DNA of 64,000 bases from Boswellia sacra. Its lineage: Eukaryota; Streptophyta; Magnoliopsida; Sapindales; Burseraceae. Location of the stretch: NCBI GenBank assembly GCA_013180625.2, contig SNVD02012946.1, positions 1-64,000 of the forward strand. Reading direction: 5' to 3'. Under the pieces are notes generated by a model, which saw nothing but the letters and a program-made list of their open reading frames with translations, did not search any database and had not been told where the DNA came from. This document shows positions 1 through 10,088 of the stretch, in pieces (position 1 is the stretch's first letter; each line of letters begins with the position of its first letter). The position numbers were made by a program, and so were the translations under genes.

Positions 1-24
1 TTTTCAGATAATCTTGTTTCTCAC

Positions 25-381
25 ATGCCAGGTATGGGAAAAAGCTCTTATGCCAAAAAGCGAAGAGCGAAAAGGTTACAAGTTTGTCCCAAATGCGCAA
101 GATGGACTTGTAACCAGCGTTGCCGCTCTTTGGGATATTTGTCTAATAATCGGGAGGATAAACTACAGTTCATCAAGAATGGACTGAGTAAGGAGTCTTT
201 GGATGATATCCGAGTGACTCTTGAGATGCATTCTTGTGGACTTGTGCAGCATGAAATTTTTAATTTGTGGACACAATTCCGAGATGAGCAAGAACGCTAT
301 AGTCTTGGGAATCTGACTCAAAACGACCCTGTTTGCCAGTTTATAAGAAAACTGGATGGGAAGCATATCCCCAACTCATAG
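25..381 (+). CDS. Small Cys-rich basic protein of unknown function
   Basis: I do not recognise this protein. It is 118 residues from the first ATG, but the reading frame may continue upstream as an exon that starts outside the window, since the sequence just before it is T-rich and contains CAG. The N-terminus is strongly basic (KKRRAKR near residues 11-17) and is followed by a compact CPKC...CNQRC cluster (about residues 21-33) that could bind zinc. The rest is hydrophilic and probably helical, with one more Cys near residue 71 and one near 104. No transmembrane segment or signal peptide is evident. It lies about 320 bp upstream of the LOG gene on the same strand. It has none of the gag or pol hallmarks seen elsewhere in the window, so a host exon is likelier than transposon sequence, but the function is open. 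Confidence 0.45.
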   Translation: MPGMGKSSYAKKRRAKRLQVCPKCARWTCNQRCRSLGYLSNNREDKLQFIKNGLSKESLDDIRVTLEMHSCGLVQHEIFNLWTQFRDEQERYSLGNLTQNDPVCQFIRKLDGKHIPNS

Positions 382-642
382 AAGGTGTTTAAGCCGTTTC
401 TGGACGTAAATCCAGAGGAAGATGTGAGCCACAGTCACAACTACCTGTACATATGCATGCGTGCCATCATTTTTGAATTTTAATGTCTTATAGCTGTCAT
501 TTTTAAATTTGTATCTTTTGTTTGACTTATGGTGTCTTATTTCATCATCTTTTTTTGAATTTCTATGCATAATTGTTGAATTTTTCAACAAGTAGCCGAG
601 CTACCTATTTGGATGTCATCATTAGCATACCTTTTTACACTC

Positions 643-650
643 CATAAATA
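643..650 (+). promoter_or_regulatory. Probable TATA box of the LOG gene
   Basis: CATAAATA lies 50 bp before the LOG start codon, after a T-rich stretch. The interval 382-699 holds no other gene. The start codon itself has a favourable plant context (AAACATGG, with A at -3 and G at +4). Placement is by motif only. Confidence 0.4.
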
Positions 651-699
651 CCACATCTCTTGTTCTCTTCTTCACACATAGTTAGAGAGTTGCATAAAC

Positions 700-1350
700 A
701 TGGAGGGAACTTCAAAACATCGAATCCAAAAGATTTGTGTATTCTGTGGATCTCGACCGGGTAAAAGTGAAGAGTTTGTCGAGGCAGCAAATTATCTTAG
801 TAGACTACTAGCTAAAAGAAAGATTCATGTGGTTTATGGGGGAGGTAGCCTCGGGTTGATGGGTTGTGTGGCAAGAGCTGCACGTGTAGGAGGTAGTCAA
901 GTTTTAGGAGTTATTCCTAAAGCTTTGGCTATAGAAAGCTTTGTTAGAAAAACGGTTGGGCATGAGTTACAAGTCTCCTCTATGCATGAACGCATGGCAC
1001 ATATGCTCATCAATTCAGATGCCTTTATTGCTTTACCAGGTGGCTTTGGTACTTTTGAAGAAATTTTTCAAATTGCCTCTTGGGCCCAACTGAACCTCTA
1101 TCAAAAACCCATAGGTTTGTTGAATGTTAACAATTTCTTTGATCCTTTAATAAGTTTTGTTGATGCAGCTGTAGAACAAAATTTTATCCCTTATTGGGCG
1201 AGACAGATCCTTGTTTCTACCACTTCTGCTGGTGAGTTACTTGACAAATTACAAGCAGTAGAGTACGAACCTGACCCAGCTAGTACTCAAATTAATTGGG
1301 CAGGAGGGCAAAACAAAAAGTGCAAATTGGATCTGAATCTCCGTTTGTAA
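700..1350 (+). CDS. LOG-family cytokinin riboside 5'-monophosphate phosphoribohydrolase, intronless
   Basis: LOG enzymes release active cytokinin bases from their riboside monophosphates in one step, in the cytosol or nucleus. The 216-residue ORF is full length for the family. It shows the N-terminal ICVFCGSRPG nucleotide-fold start (residues 12-21), YGGGSLGLMG (46-55), a Met-His-Glu-Arg segment with the conserved Arg at 98, and the signature PGGFGTFEE (113-121), whose Glu is part of the active site. The usual Lys after that Arg is Met here (MHERM). The last seven residues, LDLNLRL (210-216), form an LxLxL EAR-like pattern. The gene is one uninterrupted exon, whereas plant LOG genes as I know them have several introns, so a retroposed origin is likely. 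Gypsy 3' sequence begins about 70 bp after the stop codon. Family assignment is secure; enzymatic activity and expression are not shown. Confidence 0.9.
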   Translation: MEGTSKHRIQKICVFCGSRPGKSEEFVEAANYLSRLLAKRKIHVVYGGGSLGLMGCVARAARVGGSQVLGVIPKALAIESFVRKTVGHELQVSSMHERMAHMLINSDAFIALPGGFGTFEEIFQIASWAQLNLYQKPIGLLNVNNFFDPLISFVDAAVEQNFIPYWARQILVSTTSAGELLDKLQAVEYEPDPASTQINWAGGQNKKCKLDLNLRL

Positions 1351-2049
1351 TGTTTTCTTGTGCTTTATTTTATTTTATGAGTCTTTCAGGTCATCTCTCT
1401 TTAATAACAGAAGCTTCAGGTAATGTCTCCTATACTTTATCTCTTTACGTTTAAACATTGAGGACAATGTTTCATTTAGTTGGGGGTGAAGGATAGTAGA
1501 CATAAGTGTGTCTTGAATTTTTTTTCTAAAAAAAAAAAGCGAGTTAGTAATTAGATTCAGAGTGCGGCGTAAGGAGTTCAAATCCTCTTGAGACGCATTC
1601 TGGGTCAGGAATGGCAGAGTAGGGAGGGCCAGTTTGAACTCTTGAAACACATTCTAACCAATTTGTCATTTTATTCTTGCATTTTTGAAGACTTATTTTA
1701 ACTAACTTGATATTATTTAGTTTTGATTTTGAATTTTATAACAAGGAGGTCTTATTCATTTCACTTTGAATTATTCAAATCTATGAACTCTCACAACCTA
1801 ATCATTTAATAAACAATGTGCTTATGTGCTCATTAAGCAAGTATTCTTGAACCTTTCTTCACACACACACATACCTTGATGCATGATTGCGGGTGGCGAA
1901 ATGAAATATTGCAATATTTGAGTTCTTTTGTTTTGTTTAGGATAACAACAAAAGGAAGGGGAAGGTTTAAAAAAAATGAAAAAATGAAAAATAAAAGCAA
2001 AAAAAAAAGAAAGAGAAAGCAATTGTGGATAAGTTTGGTCTTGTAGCCT

Positions 2050-2320
2050 CCTTAATTCGAGCAATTAAGCCCGAGAGGTGCCTCAACACCTAATACCCTA
2101 AGACCAACTGGTTTCGGAGCTATTGGCCCAAAGCTCGCTACATGGATTAAGGAGAAAGCTTAATGGGATTGAACATTGCACTATCCACAAGTTTCTAAGC
2201 AAAAATAAAGCATCGGCAACCCGAGTCGTTAAGCTCGTAGGGGTGTCTTAACACCTATGCCCTAAGGCCAAATGGTCTGGGAGTCATTAGCCTAAGACTC
2301 GCTACATGGGTTAAAGATGC
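2050..2320 (+). repeat. Diverged direct duplication in the 3' region of element C
   Basis: Two units of about 100 bp, at about 2056-2160 and 2222-2313, share the order 'aagc(c/t)cg...aggtg/ggtg...aacacctaat/aacacctatg ccctaag...ctcgctacatgg(a/g)ttaa'. They are separated by about 60 bp of unrelated AT-rich sequence. This is a non-coding duplication in the gypsy 3' untranslated region. Confidence 0.6.
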
Positions 2321-2664
2321 ATTTTTTCAAAAAAAAAAGAGAGAAAAAAGAAAAAGATATATAAAATGAATGAATACCCCCTACCTAAGGTTGTTAGCCT
2401 TAACAACTACTAGAACCGATATGGCTTATTTCTAATAAACCCCATAGTCATGTGTCAACTGAGCACAAAAGAAGGTTTGTGGATATCTTGACTGAAGGGT
2501 ACATGAGTCATTTAAAAACAAAAAAAAAATCAGTTGAGAGTTTGTTTATTTGGATAAAATCAAGGAGAGTGCAATAATGACCACCTTGGATGTAAAATTT
2601 TATAAATCACTTCTAAATAATAACGTTTTAATTGCTAGGGACTAGCAATAAGCTAGTTGGGGGG

Positions 2665-4032
2665 TGTGATGAACACTTAAATATGCATGTTTAATAAGAG
2701 TATAGTTCACCATATTGTATTAATAGTGTCATTAAATTCCTCAACTTAAGCATATTTGTAGCATTTGCATGTTTGGAATTAATTTCTCTTAATTTTGGTT
2801 TTGTTATAGGTTCGGTAAAATAGGCATAACTCTCTATTTATAGATCAGAATGGTGCAAATCTTAATGTTTTGCAAAGCTGATTAAATTATCTACAAGATT
2901 ATATTTCACAAGCTCCATCAAATTCGGGCTCTTAATGGACCAAAAAGGGGCTTGAAGTGAATCCATCTGTAGTTTCGGTCCAACCTGACCATGCCTCAGT
3001 ATATTGACCATATCTCTCCGAATACATATCCAAATCGTATGAATCAAGATGTTCTAGAAATCTGAGAGAAATATCTACGACTTTAATGAAGACATATGAT
3101 TGAAATTCACAATAATTCAAGGTCAAAATCGGTGGTCATTGTCAGTTCACCTAATTACCCTAATTGTCAAAGTTGGTGCATCTAATATTTGACAATTATT
3201 CCTTTCTAATTTGACAAGTTTGCCCCTGAATGTATCTATAAATAGAGGTGCCTTGTGACCCATGAGGGCATCTTGGCCTTTGCTGGGATCTTGTATTGTG
3301 TTTCTCTCTTATTTTAATGTTATTAATGAATTTCCTTTTTCTTGCATTTTGTGTTCTTTCTCTTATAATGTCTTGCTAATTTCTCTCTTGCTAAGGTGAA
3401 AGGGTGAAACCCTTGATATGAGAGTAAGGATTCTCTAACCCTTAATATATGCTTAATAATCATAATCTTATGTTTGTTTATATGATTTATATTTATTTTC
3501 TTAATCAATCTTGACGCCACTCGTAAAGTGGAGGTCTTGATCCATTGTAGACAATCCTTGGCACATCAAATGCTTAGATCCTTTCTAGATGTCGTATGGT
3601 TCTTTCTTACCGACACGAATCTAGTTAGGAACCTTGATTTGTTGTCAACATATGGAGATTGGTACATTGGATGCTTGAACCCATTTACAAGTAGTGGTAT
3701 AAATATTGGTAACGAAACAAATATAATTCATATAATTAAAATGGGTTATTTATCCTTATTCGAAATATCAAGGGCGGATCCCCTAACCTTAGCTCTCATT
3801 ATTATTGTGTGAATTTCTCTTGTGTTATTCTTATTTATTGTTTAAGAATTTGTTCTTTACTCATACTTGTTGATATTATCTTGCCATCCCTTTGAATCAT
3901 CCATATCATATTTGTTTACTTTATAGTTTGTAGCGCTAAAATTCCCTTCCTCGTGGATCGACCCCAGTCTCACCGGGTTTTATTACTTCGACACTCCTAT
4001 ACTTGGGAGACAATCCTTTCTCGGATGTGTCA
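2665..4032 (+). repeat. 3' LTR of gypsy element C
   Basis: It starts TGTGATGAAC right after the purine tract and ends ...ATGTGTCA at the junction with family A. It carries a TATA-like tctataaatagag (3235-3247). Near the end is the conserved 'cgtggatcgacccc...gggttttattacttcgac' block (3953-3994) typical of such LTR ends. The exact start could be 2665 or 2667. No second LTR copy is in the window to fix the ends. Confidence 0.6.
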
Positions 4033-5176
4033 TTAATCAATTAATTTCTTACAAAGCCATAATCTAATATCATAGCCTAGATTTGATAATTATATCACGG
4101 CACTCTTGCCTATTGTTATTCTAGCATAATTCGTATTAATTCATGGCAATTCTAGCCTAATAATTGTTATCATGGCATATTCAAGCCTAAAAATGGCATT
4201 TCTAGCCTAATTCAAGGGCAAAATGGTAATTTGTACCTATTCTATACTATTTCCTTGCATACATAAAAGCAAATATAAGTTCTCCTCCCATGATTCTAAT
4301 CATGTGCTCCTAAGCATATTTCTAAGCATTCGTGAAAAAAATTAAATTCTTAAACATATTTCTAGATAAATGAGGGATAACGGACTTACCTCGATACGCT
4401 TATCCATCTCGCAAAGCAAATAAGGGTTATAACAATTTATAATAATCCTAGCATGCTTCTAAGCATAAAAATAAATCCTAAACATGCTTATTCTAAGCAT
4501 AAATAAACCTAAACTTGCTTAATTCTAAGCGAGAGAAACGAAGAAGAAAATGAGTGAGAAGAGAAAACTGCTCTTAGAACGTGCCATTTCCTAAGTTTAG
4601 AGCAATATAAGATGCCTGACAAATATTCGATTAGAAAGGTGGAGCAATATAACATACTTGTGACAAATATTCTCACAAGTATGTCCTAGATGGAGAGAGA
4701 GACGATTTCTAGATGCCTGGAGAAGTGTGCCCAAGGTGTGCTTACATAGGCTTTCCTTGGAGTGAAAAAGTGATAAATAACTAATGTGGGATCTGGATGA
4801 ACAATAACACATGAGCAATAACGCGTGAACAATGTACTGGCTGTTTGACCCTTCCTATTTTGCAATTTTGCAATGCAAACCCTTCTAACCTTTGTCTATT
4901 CAGTTTCTTATAACTTTTCAAGTTCAACTCCGATTCATGATCCATAAATTCCTATGAAAACTAGACATCCGTAGCTTCAGGACAATATATGAGTCATCGT
5001 CAGATTCCTCCTGGATTAATTTGTGTGATTTTTCAAAATCATGTGTCAATTTTTAACACACTTCACCAAGATCTTCTCACCCTTCTCTTCTTGATCTTCA
5101 AGGGCCTTTTGGTCATTTTCATTGCTCAACATTCATCTTCATTCTATCATCGAGCCTCAAAGATTCAGTGTCTATA
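4033..5176 (-). repeat. Truncated 3' LTR of A1
   Basis: It aligns by eye with 20605-21730, 57792-60138 and, inverted, 27954-29000 (the shared runs about '(t)aagcat...' and 'ctagcctaa...atggcat'). On the minus strand it begins TATAGACACTGAATC after the polypurine tract at about 5177-5195. The LTR 3' part, including the end abutting the primer binding site, is missing at the junction with element C. Confidence 0.7.
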
Positions 5177-5319
5177 GCTTACCTCTACTTTGGAGAGGTT
5201 TGTGAGGCACAAAAGTCGACAAAGTACTCTTACTTCGCCTTTCTTTCTTCCATCTCAATATCTTTGACTTTGTCCTCCTTCTTTTAGACTTTCTCTTCTT
5301 TTATTCCCATGAAAAGATG

Positions 5320-5580
5320 CACCTATTTGAGTGCTAATGTGCCCTTCTAAGGGCGGATCTACCCGTTCAAGGGCTAATATGCCTATCTAAGGGCGAATGT
5401 GTCCGTTCAAGGGTTGATCTGCCCACCCAAAGGTGAATGTTCGTATCCAAGGCGGGTGTGCCCATCCAAGGGCGAACGTGCCTATCTAAGGCGAGTGTGT
5501 CCTTTTAAGGGCAAACATGCTATCTAAAGGGACTGTGCCCATCTAAGGGTGGATGTGCCCATTGAAGGGCTAGAAAGCAT
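5320..5580 (-). repeat. Short tandem repeat array in the A1 3' region (about 20-21 bp unit)
   Basis: Diverged units of the form 'aagggc(g/t)...tgtgcc(c/t)atct' repeat about a dozen times. The same array occurs inverted in A2 (27640-27790), A3 (45810-45930) and A4 (51130-51260), just upstream of each 3' LTR. Confidence 0.75.
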
Positions 5581-5589
5581 CATTCCGAT

Positions 5590-5955
5590 GCTTACAATAA
5601 AACACTATTCGGTGCACCTACTTCTTAGGGTTTTTAACACTCTTCAGTGCACCTACTTCTTAGGGTTTTAATACTTTTCAGTGCACCTACTTCTTAATGT
5701 TTAGTAACACTCTTCAGTGCGCCTATTCTAAAAGCTTTAAATGCTCTTAAGTGCACCTACTTCTTCGGGTTTTCAACACTCTTCAGTGCACCTCTTCTTG
5801 GGGCTTGTGCCTATTCTAAAGGCTTAAAACACTCTTAAGTACATCTACTTCTTAGGGTTTTTAATACTCTTTCGTGCGCCTCTTTTTAGGGCTTATGTCT
5901 ATTCTAAGGGCTTAAAATACTCTTAAGCGCACCTACTTCTTAGGGTTTTCTTCTA
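5590..5955 (-). repeat. Tandem repeat array 'gtgcacctacttcttagggttt' in the A1 3' region
   Basis: Alternating units of about 45-60 bp built from 'cactctt(c/a)agtgcacctacttcttaggg' and 'cctattctaagggctt'. The inverted counterpart is found at 27300-27620, 45270-45680 and 50780-51000. Confidence 0.75.
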
Positions 5956-6534
5956 ATGCATGCCTGCTGGGAAAATTTCTATCATGCACTACCTCATGGT
6001 CTTTAGACCTTCTCATTCTTCGCGCCTTCAACTAAGTATTCTTCATACTCTTTTGATCTCTTTAGACTTTGCATTCGCTAGGCTTTATGCCCCTCTTCTA
6101 GGCATTCTTCATGCTTCTTCCAGTCTTTGTATTCATTGAGTTTCATGCCCTTCCTTCAAGTATTCTTGCTTCTATTCTCGATTCCTTCTGGCCCATTGGG
6201 GAAATCTCTTGAGTTCTTCTTTCTTGTATTCATGTTATTCATCAACTAACTCATTAGAGATCTGTCCCTTATCTTTGCAAGTTCCTGCAAGATTCAAACA
6301 TTTCTCAATAATGTACAATTAATTTAAATTTTACCTTGTTTAGTGTGTTCTTCAACAAATCGCTTTCTGATATGTGATTCCAATCAAAGATTCTACTGAC
6401 TAATGTTACTCTTCTCTTTCCTTGTAAGTTGCCAGGCTATTATAATGGTCAGGTGCTTGTCACCAGTTCTGTTTAGAAATTCTTTCAACATTTTAGGGTC
6501 GATGTAGAGTTTTAATTTCTTCTATTCTGTCTCT

Positions 6535-6625
6535 TTTCTCTTTCTTCTTTCTCCATTCCCTCTTTCTTTCTTCTTTCTCTCTCTTTTTCTCTCTTTCTTC
6601 TCTCTCTTTCTTCTTTCTTTCTTTG
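6535..6625 (-). repeat. CT-rich low-complexity tract
   Basis: Almost pure C/T on the plus strand (ctttctttcttctctc type). It is equivalent to the AG-rich tracts at 26520-26745 (A2) and 44650-44740 (A3), so it is a fixed part of the A element. Confidence 0.8.
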
Positions 6626-6689
6626 ACCTTTTACTTTTTACCCTTCCAATTATCTGGCTATAAATCTTCTTCTTTTTTCAAGCCTTTTC

Positions 6690-6960
6690 TCCAAAGTGAA
6701 CTTCCTCTTCAAGGCAGATTTCATTCTTCAAGGTGAACATCAAATTTTTTCTTCAAAATTCCTTCTGTAAGGTAGAATTCAAATTCCTTCTCCATGGTGA
6801 AACAAAAGAGATACCTTTTAAAGGTGGATGCCTTCTTCATGATAGATGTCTTCTTAGAGAGAGATTCCTTCTTTTAGGTAGATGACTTTGTTGAGGAAGA
6901 TTCCTTCTTTGAGGGATATTCTTTCTTCAAGGTGAACATCCTTCTTTAAATAAGATGCCC
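6690..6960 (-). repeat. Tandem 'ccttcttcaaggtgaa' repeats in A1
   Basis: About ten diverged units of 18-30 bp. They match inverted repeats 'cttgaagaagg' at 49780-50070 in A4. They are followed by 'gcacatcgtgttgc' units (about 6975-7135), which match the 'agcacgatgtgcaa' array in A4. A2 and A3 have antisense-ORF sequence in this place instead. Confidence 0.65.
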
Positions 6961-7599
6961 TCTTTATTACTCTTGCACGTCGTGTTGCTTAAGAGAATTC
7001 TTACCAAGGTGGAGCTGTCTTCGCACATCGTGTTGCCCGAAAGAAATCTTATTGAGATAAAGTTACTTTTGCACATCATATTACCGCAACAGCATCTCAT
7101 CAAGATTTAGCTACCTGACCTTGCACATCATGCTACTTTTGCTATTATTCCTCTAGATGTTGAGCCCACCTCCTCTATGGTTACCCCTAGTATTTCATAC
7201 TACTTTGTGATTCTTGGTCACTTTTGAACTATGCTTCATTTTGGATCATGCTTTCTACAAGAAAATGATTTATGATTCATGAATGCATGATGTCTATTTT
7301 TCTAAATATATGCTTCTTGCTTGGACTAGATGAATCGCCTACAAATCTCATGTCTATAGTAAGAGGTCGAGCGTCATTAGGCTCAAGTTGCTGCTTCTTC
7401 AATTAATGTTAGAGCAAGGACTATTGCCATCACCTTTCTCATTTTCCTTTCGAATTCTCTTCATACTTTGCAATGTCTCTTCTCACATTTTCTAATATGT
7501 CTGAGGCCTTCTTAAGACCCTTTAGCCCCTTTTAAAGCCTCTAAAGGATGATGACTAGAAATGACTCGAATCCATTAGTCTCTATCACCTGAAATTCCT

Positions 7600-8075
7600 T
7601 CAACATATAAAGCTTGACATCCCTTTTCTAAAGGAATGCACAATCTTTTGGGATCCTTATAATCACGTCTTCCAATTCAATAGGCAAAAGCTTTCCCCCT
7701 TATGTGAGGAATTCTCTACCATACTCAATCATCATTCATCCAATTCTAAGAGCCTTATTCTTCTACTATCCAGACACCACTAGTAGCTAATCTTGCCCAT
7801 TCTTTGACTTCCTTACTTCCACCATGGGCATTCACACTAGGGGTGGTAAGGTGACATTATCCTCCATCATGCGTTTGCTTGGAATGATGGATATAACTTC
7901 GTCTAGTTGGCTCTGCCTTTTTCAATTCTACCTTCTTGCATGGTCTCTATTGGTCTTTCCAGATGGTCTTGGTGACCTTTATCTTGTGGTCATCATTTCT
8001 CAGATGGGCTTAGGTTTCATAGCAGTTCCCTTGATTCTAGCTGAGACGTTGAGGACTGGATCAAGTCAAGATTAA
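7600..8075 (+). pseudogene. Antisense ORF-1 of family A (fragment in A1)
   Basis: This is the antisense strand of element A1 and is homologous to the minus-strand ORFs at 22170-23755 (A2) and 41194-41875 (A3). The shared stretch includes the sequence around 'IHTRGGKVTLSSIMRLLGMM' in the last 83-codon open part (7824-8075), preceded in a broken frame by the 'FWDP...HVF' region. The protein family is unassigned; it resembles extra-ORF proteins of Tat-lineage elements. It is a decayed pseudogene. Confidence 0.55.
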
Positions 8076-8109
8076 TCCTTGTTAGAGGTTCAATGGCAGT
8101 CTTTTGCTT

Positions 8110-8515
8110 CTTCAGGTTTTCTTCTAACCCTAAATTTTGCCTAAGCTACCCTTTCGGGTTTTCGGCTTAGTGGGTTCAATTATTTTTCATTTTTTATGCT
8201 TTAATTTTTGCCTAAGCCCCTCTTTTCAGGCTTTCGACTTAACGAGCTTGCCCTAACTTTTGCTTGAGTTGCCCTTTCTAGGTTTTCAACTTAGCAGGCT
8301 TTTTCTTCTTTTCTTTCATACCTTAACGTTTGCCTAAGCCGCCCTTCCTGGGTTTTCAACTTAGTAGGCTTTTTCTTCTTTTCTTTCATGCCTTAACTTT
8401 TTCCTAAGCTACTCTTTTGGGTTTTCAGCTTAGCGGACTTGCCTTAATTTTTGCCTAAGCTACCTTTTCAAGGTTTTTGACTTAGCAGACTTTTATTTTT
8501 TTTTCTTTTTTTCTT
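8110..8515 (-). repeat. Tandem 'tttgcctaagc..gcccttt..gggttttcaacttag' array
   Basis: About six units of 55-75 bp. Inverted counterparts lie between the pol end and antisense ORF-1 in A2 (22740-23010) and A3 (32100-32450). The block 8516-8614 up to the CACTA insertion is unassigned element sequence. Confidence 0.75.
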
Positions 8516-8614
8516 CACATTTGGCTACAAAAGAGGCTGCCCATTATAGCATCATTTTCTTGCACTTGCTCTAAGATGATTGAGATAATTCTATGTGCCT
8601 TGATTTTCAAGATG

Positions 8615-8760
8615 CACTACAAGAAAGCAGGGGTTTTACTATGCCCGTTTACGGCGGTTTTTAAAAACCTCCGCATAAAGTGAGGAGGGGGGAGTATTTA
8701 CGAGGGTTTTGTGAACCGCAGTATAAGGGTATAAGAAAAGGCGATTTGATTTCACCCTAA
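8615..8760 (+). repeat. Left TIR and subterminal repeats of the CACTA element
   Basis: CACTACAAGAAA terminus followed by 'gtttacggcggtttttaaaaacc' type motifs (with 'cctccgc', 'aaccgc') that recur at the other end. Confidence 0.85.
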
Positions 8761-9040
8761 ATCCCAATTCCTCTCAATTCCTATGCTGCATTTTCCCTCT
8801 CATCCCTTTCAATTCTTTCTGCCATTCGATTTTAGCCTTCCCGCGTCTCGATTACCAATTTCCCTCTCACCCCTTTCGCGTTCTCTCTCATTTTTCCTCT
8901 TATCCCTCTCAATTCTTTCAACCATTCACTGATCTTTTCGTTGAAACTGCCATTATTCTCAGTTTCTAGGGCAGGGGCATTATCGATCTGACTAAAACTT
9001 TGAAGGAGCTTTACTCATTGTTCTTTTGACAAATGAAACC

Positions 9041-9304
9041 CTAAAGTACAAGTCCGTGATGGGGTGAGAAAATCACCACCATTCCTCTTTGCTTGAACCT
9101 CCGACTCTCAGAATAAGAAATCAGTCTCAATTCACTCTTCATCTTCTGAAATTGCAAGAAAGATAAACAATAACGATGTCGTATCAACCCCCATACCTCA
9201 GAAGGTCGACTTCGAATTCCATCAAAAGGGCCCGCCATCCTTTGTAATAGCCCTGGACACTGAACCGACGAAGCTATCCTTCTCTTCATCTCCTCTGGCC
9301 ACAT
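9041..9304 (-). other. Open stretch of unknown origin inside the CACTA element
   Basis: An 87-codon minus-strand ORF with no motif I recognise. The plus strand just downstream (9340-9410) contains a possible exon end before 'gtaagtgatt', so this may instead be 5' leader and exon sequence of the helicase gene captured downstream. Listed only to describe the interval 8760-9540. Confidence 0.25.
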
Positions 9305-9540
9305 TCTATTGGCGGAGCTCCGGAGGTTAGGCCATAATTGAACCCGTATTCACTACCTGGAAACCCACCTACCGCATCCTCCGCTTGAGTCCTAAATAGG
9401 TAAGTGATTACACGCTTTTGTGCTTGTATTTTGAAGCTGAAACGGTGCGTTTTGGTGTTTGCTTAGGTTAATGAATGAATTTACAGTGAAATATTAAAAA
9501 TGTTGAAATTTTTTTTGCGTAATTTTATGTATTTACAGAT

Positions 9541-9804
9541 TGAAGAGGTTTGTTTGCGGCTCATGTTGATGTTAGTGTTGGTTCGGGCTTACCTGCTGCT
9601 CCTGCACCAATTGAATCATTTGCAGATATGGTAAGAAGCGAATGAGATGCTACTTTGATTTAATATTTCCACAAGCTTAGGAAACTTGTGGACTTTGATG
9701 TTTTGAATTATTTTAAGTGTTTACATGCTAGTATTATGAAGGATATTGAGTTTTATGAATACATGAAGCCGATTCCTATTCAAGCTCAGGCTCAGGCACG
9801 CTAA
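9541..9804 (+). pseudogene. Captured DEAD-box RNA helicase gene fragment (two partial exons)
   Basis: Exon one (about 9556-9630) encodes 'DVSVGSGLPAAPAPIESFADM' up to a GT donor (gtaag, 9631). After an intron ending in AG at 9716-9717, exon two (9718-9804) encodes 'CLHASIMKDIEF...KPIPIQAQA' and then a stop. This is the region just upstream of and including the Q-motif of plant DEAD-box ATP-dependent RNA helicases (P-x-P-I-Q). The ATP-binding and helicase motifs that should follow are absent. Intron and splice sites are retained, so the capture was from genomic DNA. The member of the helicase family is uncertain. Confidence 0.6.
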
Positions 9805-10088
9805 TGGTTATAATCATTATGTTTACTGGAATAATTGATGTTCACTTGATTTGATTTGATTTCTAGCTTTCATAAATCCCTGTATTGAAGTGTAGCAGAT
9901 TACACTGTTGAACTTCCATGATTTTGTTTGATATCTAAGGTTTTGTATCTTAATTACCGTCTTCTAGCCAAAGTTATAGGTAAATTCCAGCATTCAGCGC
10001 ATTCTCTTTGCTGCTATGCTTGTATCTTCATTAGTCATAACGTTAAATAGTACTTTCAGAGAAGGAGAAGAAGCATCTTAAATGCTGG

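Larger units (their letters stand above)
1420..4032 (+). mobile_element. Ty3/gypsy element C, 3' part only (3' untranslated region plus 3' LTR)
   Basis: The left part carries the 'attgaggacaatgttt...gggggtg' block (about 1457-1487) that follows pol in many Athila/Tat-type plant gypsy elements. A purine tract (ttgggggg, 2657-2664) then leads into an LTR. No gag or pol remains: the element is cut off on the left, about 70 bp after the LOG stop codon. 1490-2650 is non-coding, AT-rich and contains a diverged duplication (separate entry). On the right the LTR meets a truncated LTR of family A at 4033. Confidence 0.7.

Noticed and set aside
700..1350. Bacterial contamination or horizontal transfer of a LOG-like gene
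   Set aside because: The sequence is plant-type, base composition matches its surroundings, the start context is plant-like, and plant retrotransposon sequence directly adjoins.
3528..3812. 94-codon ORF in the C LTR
   Set aside because: It lies wholly in a non-coding LTR and matches no protein family I know.
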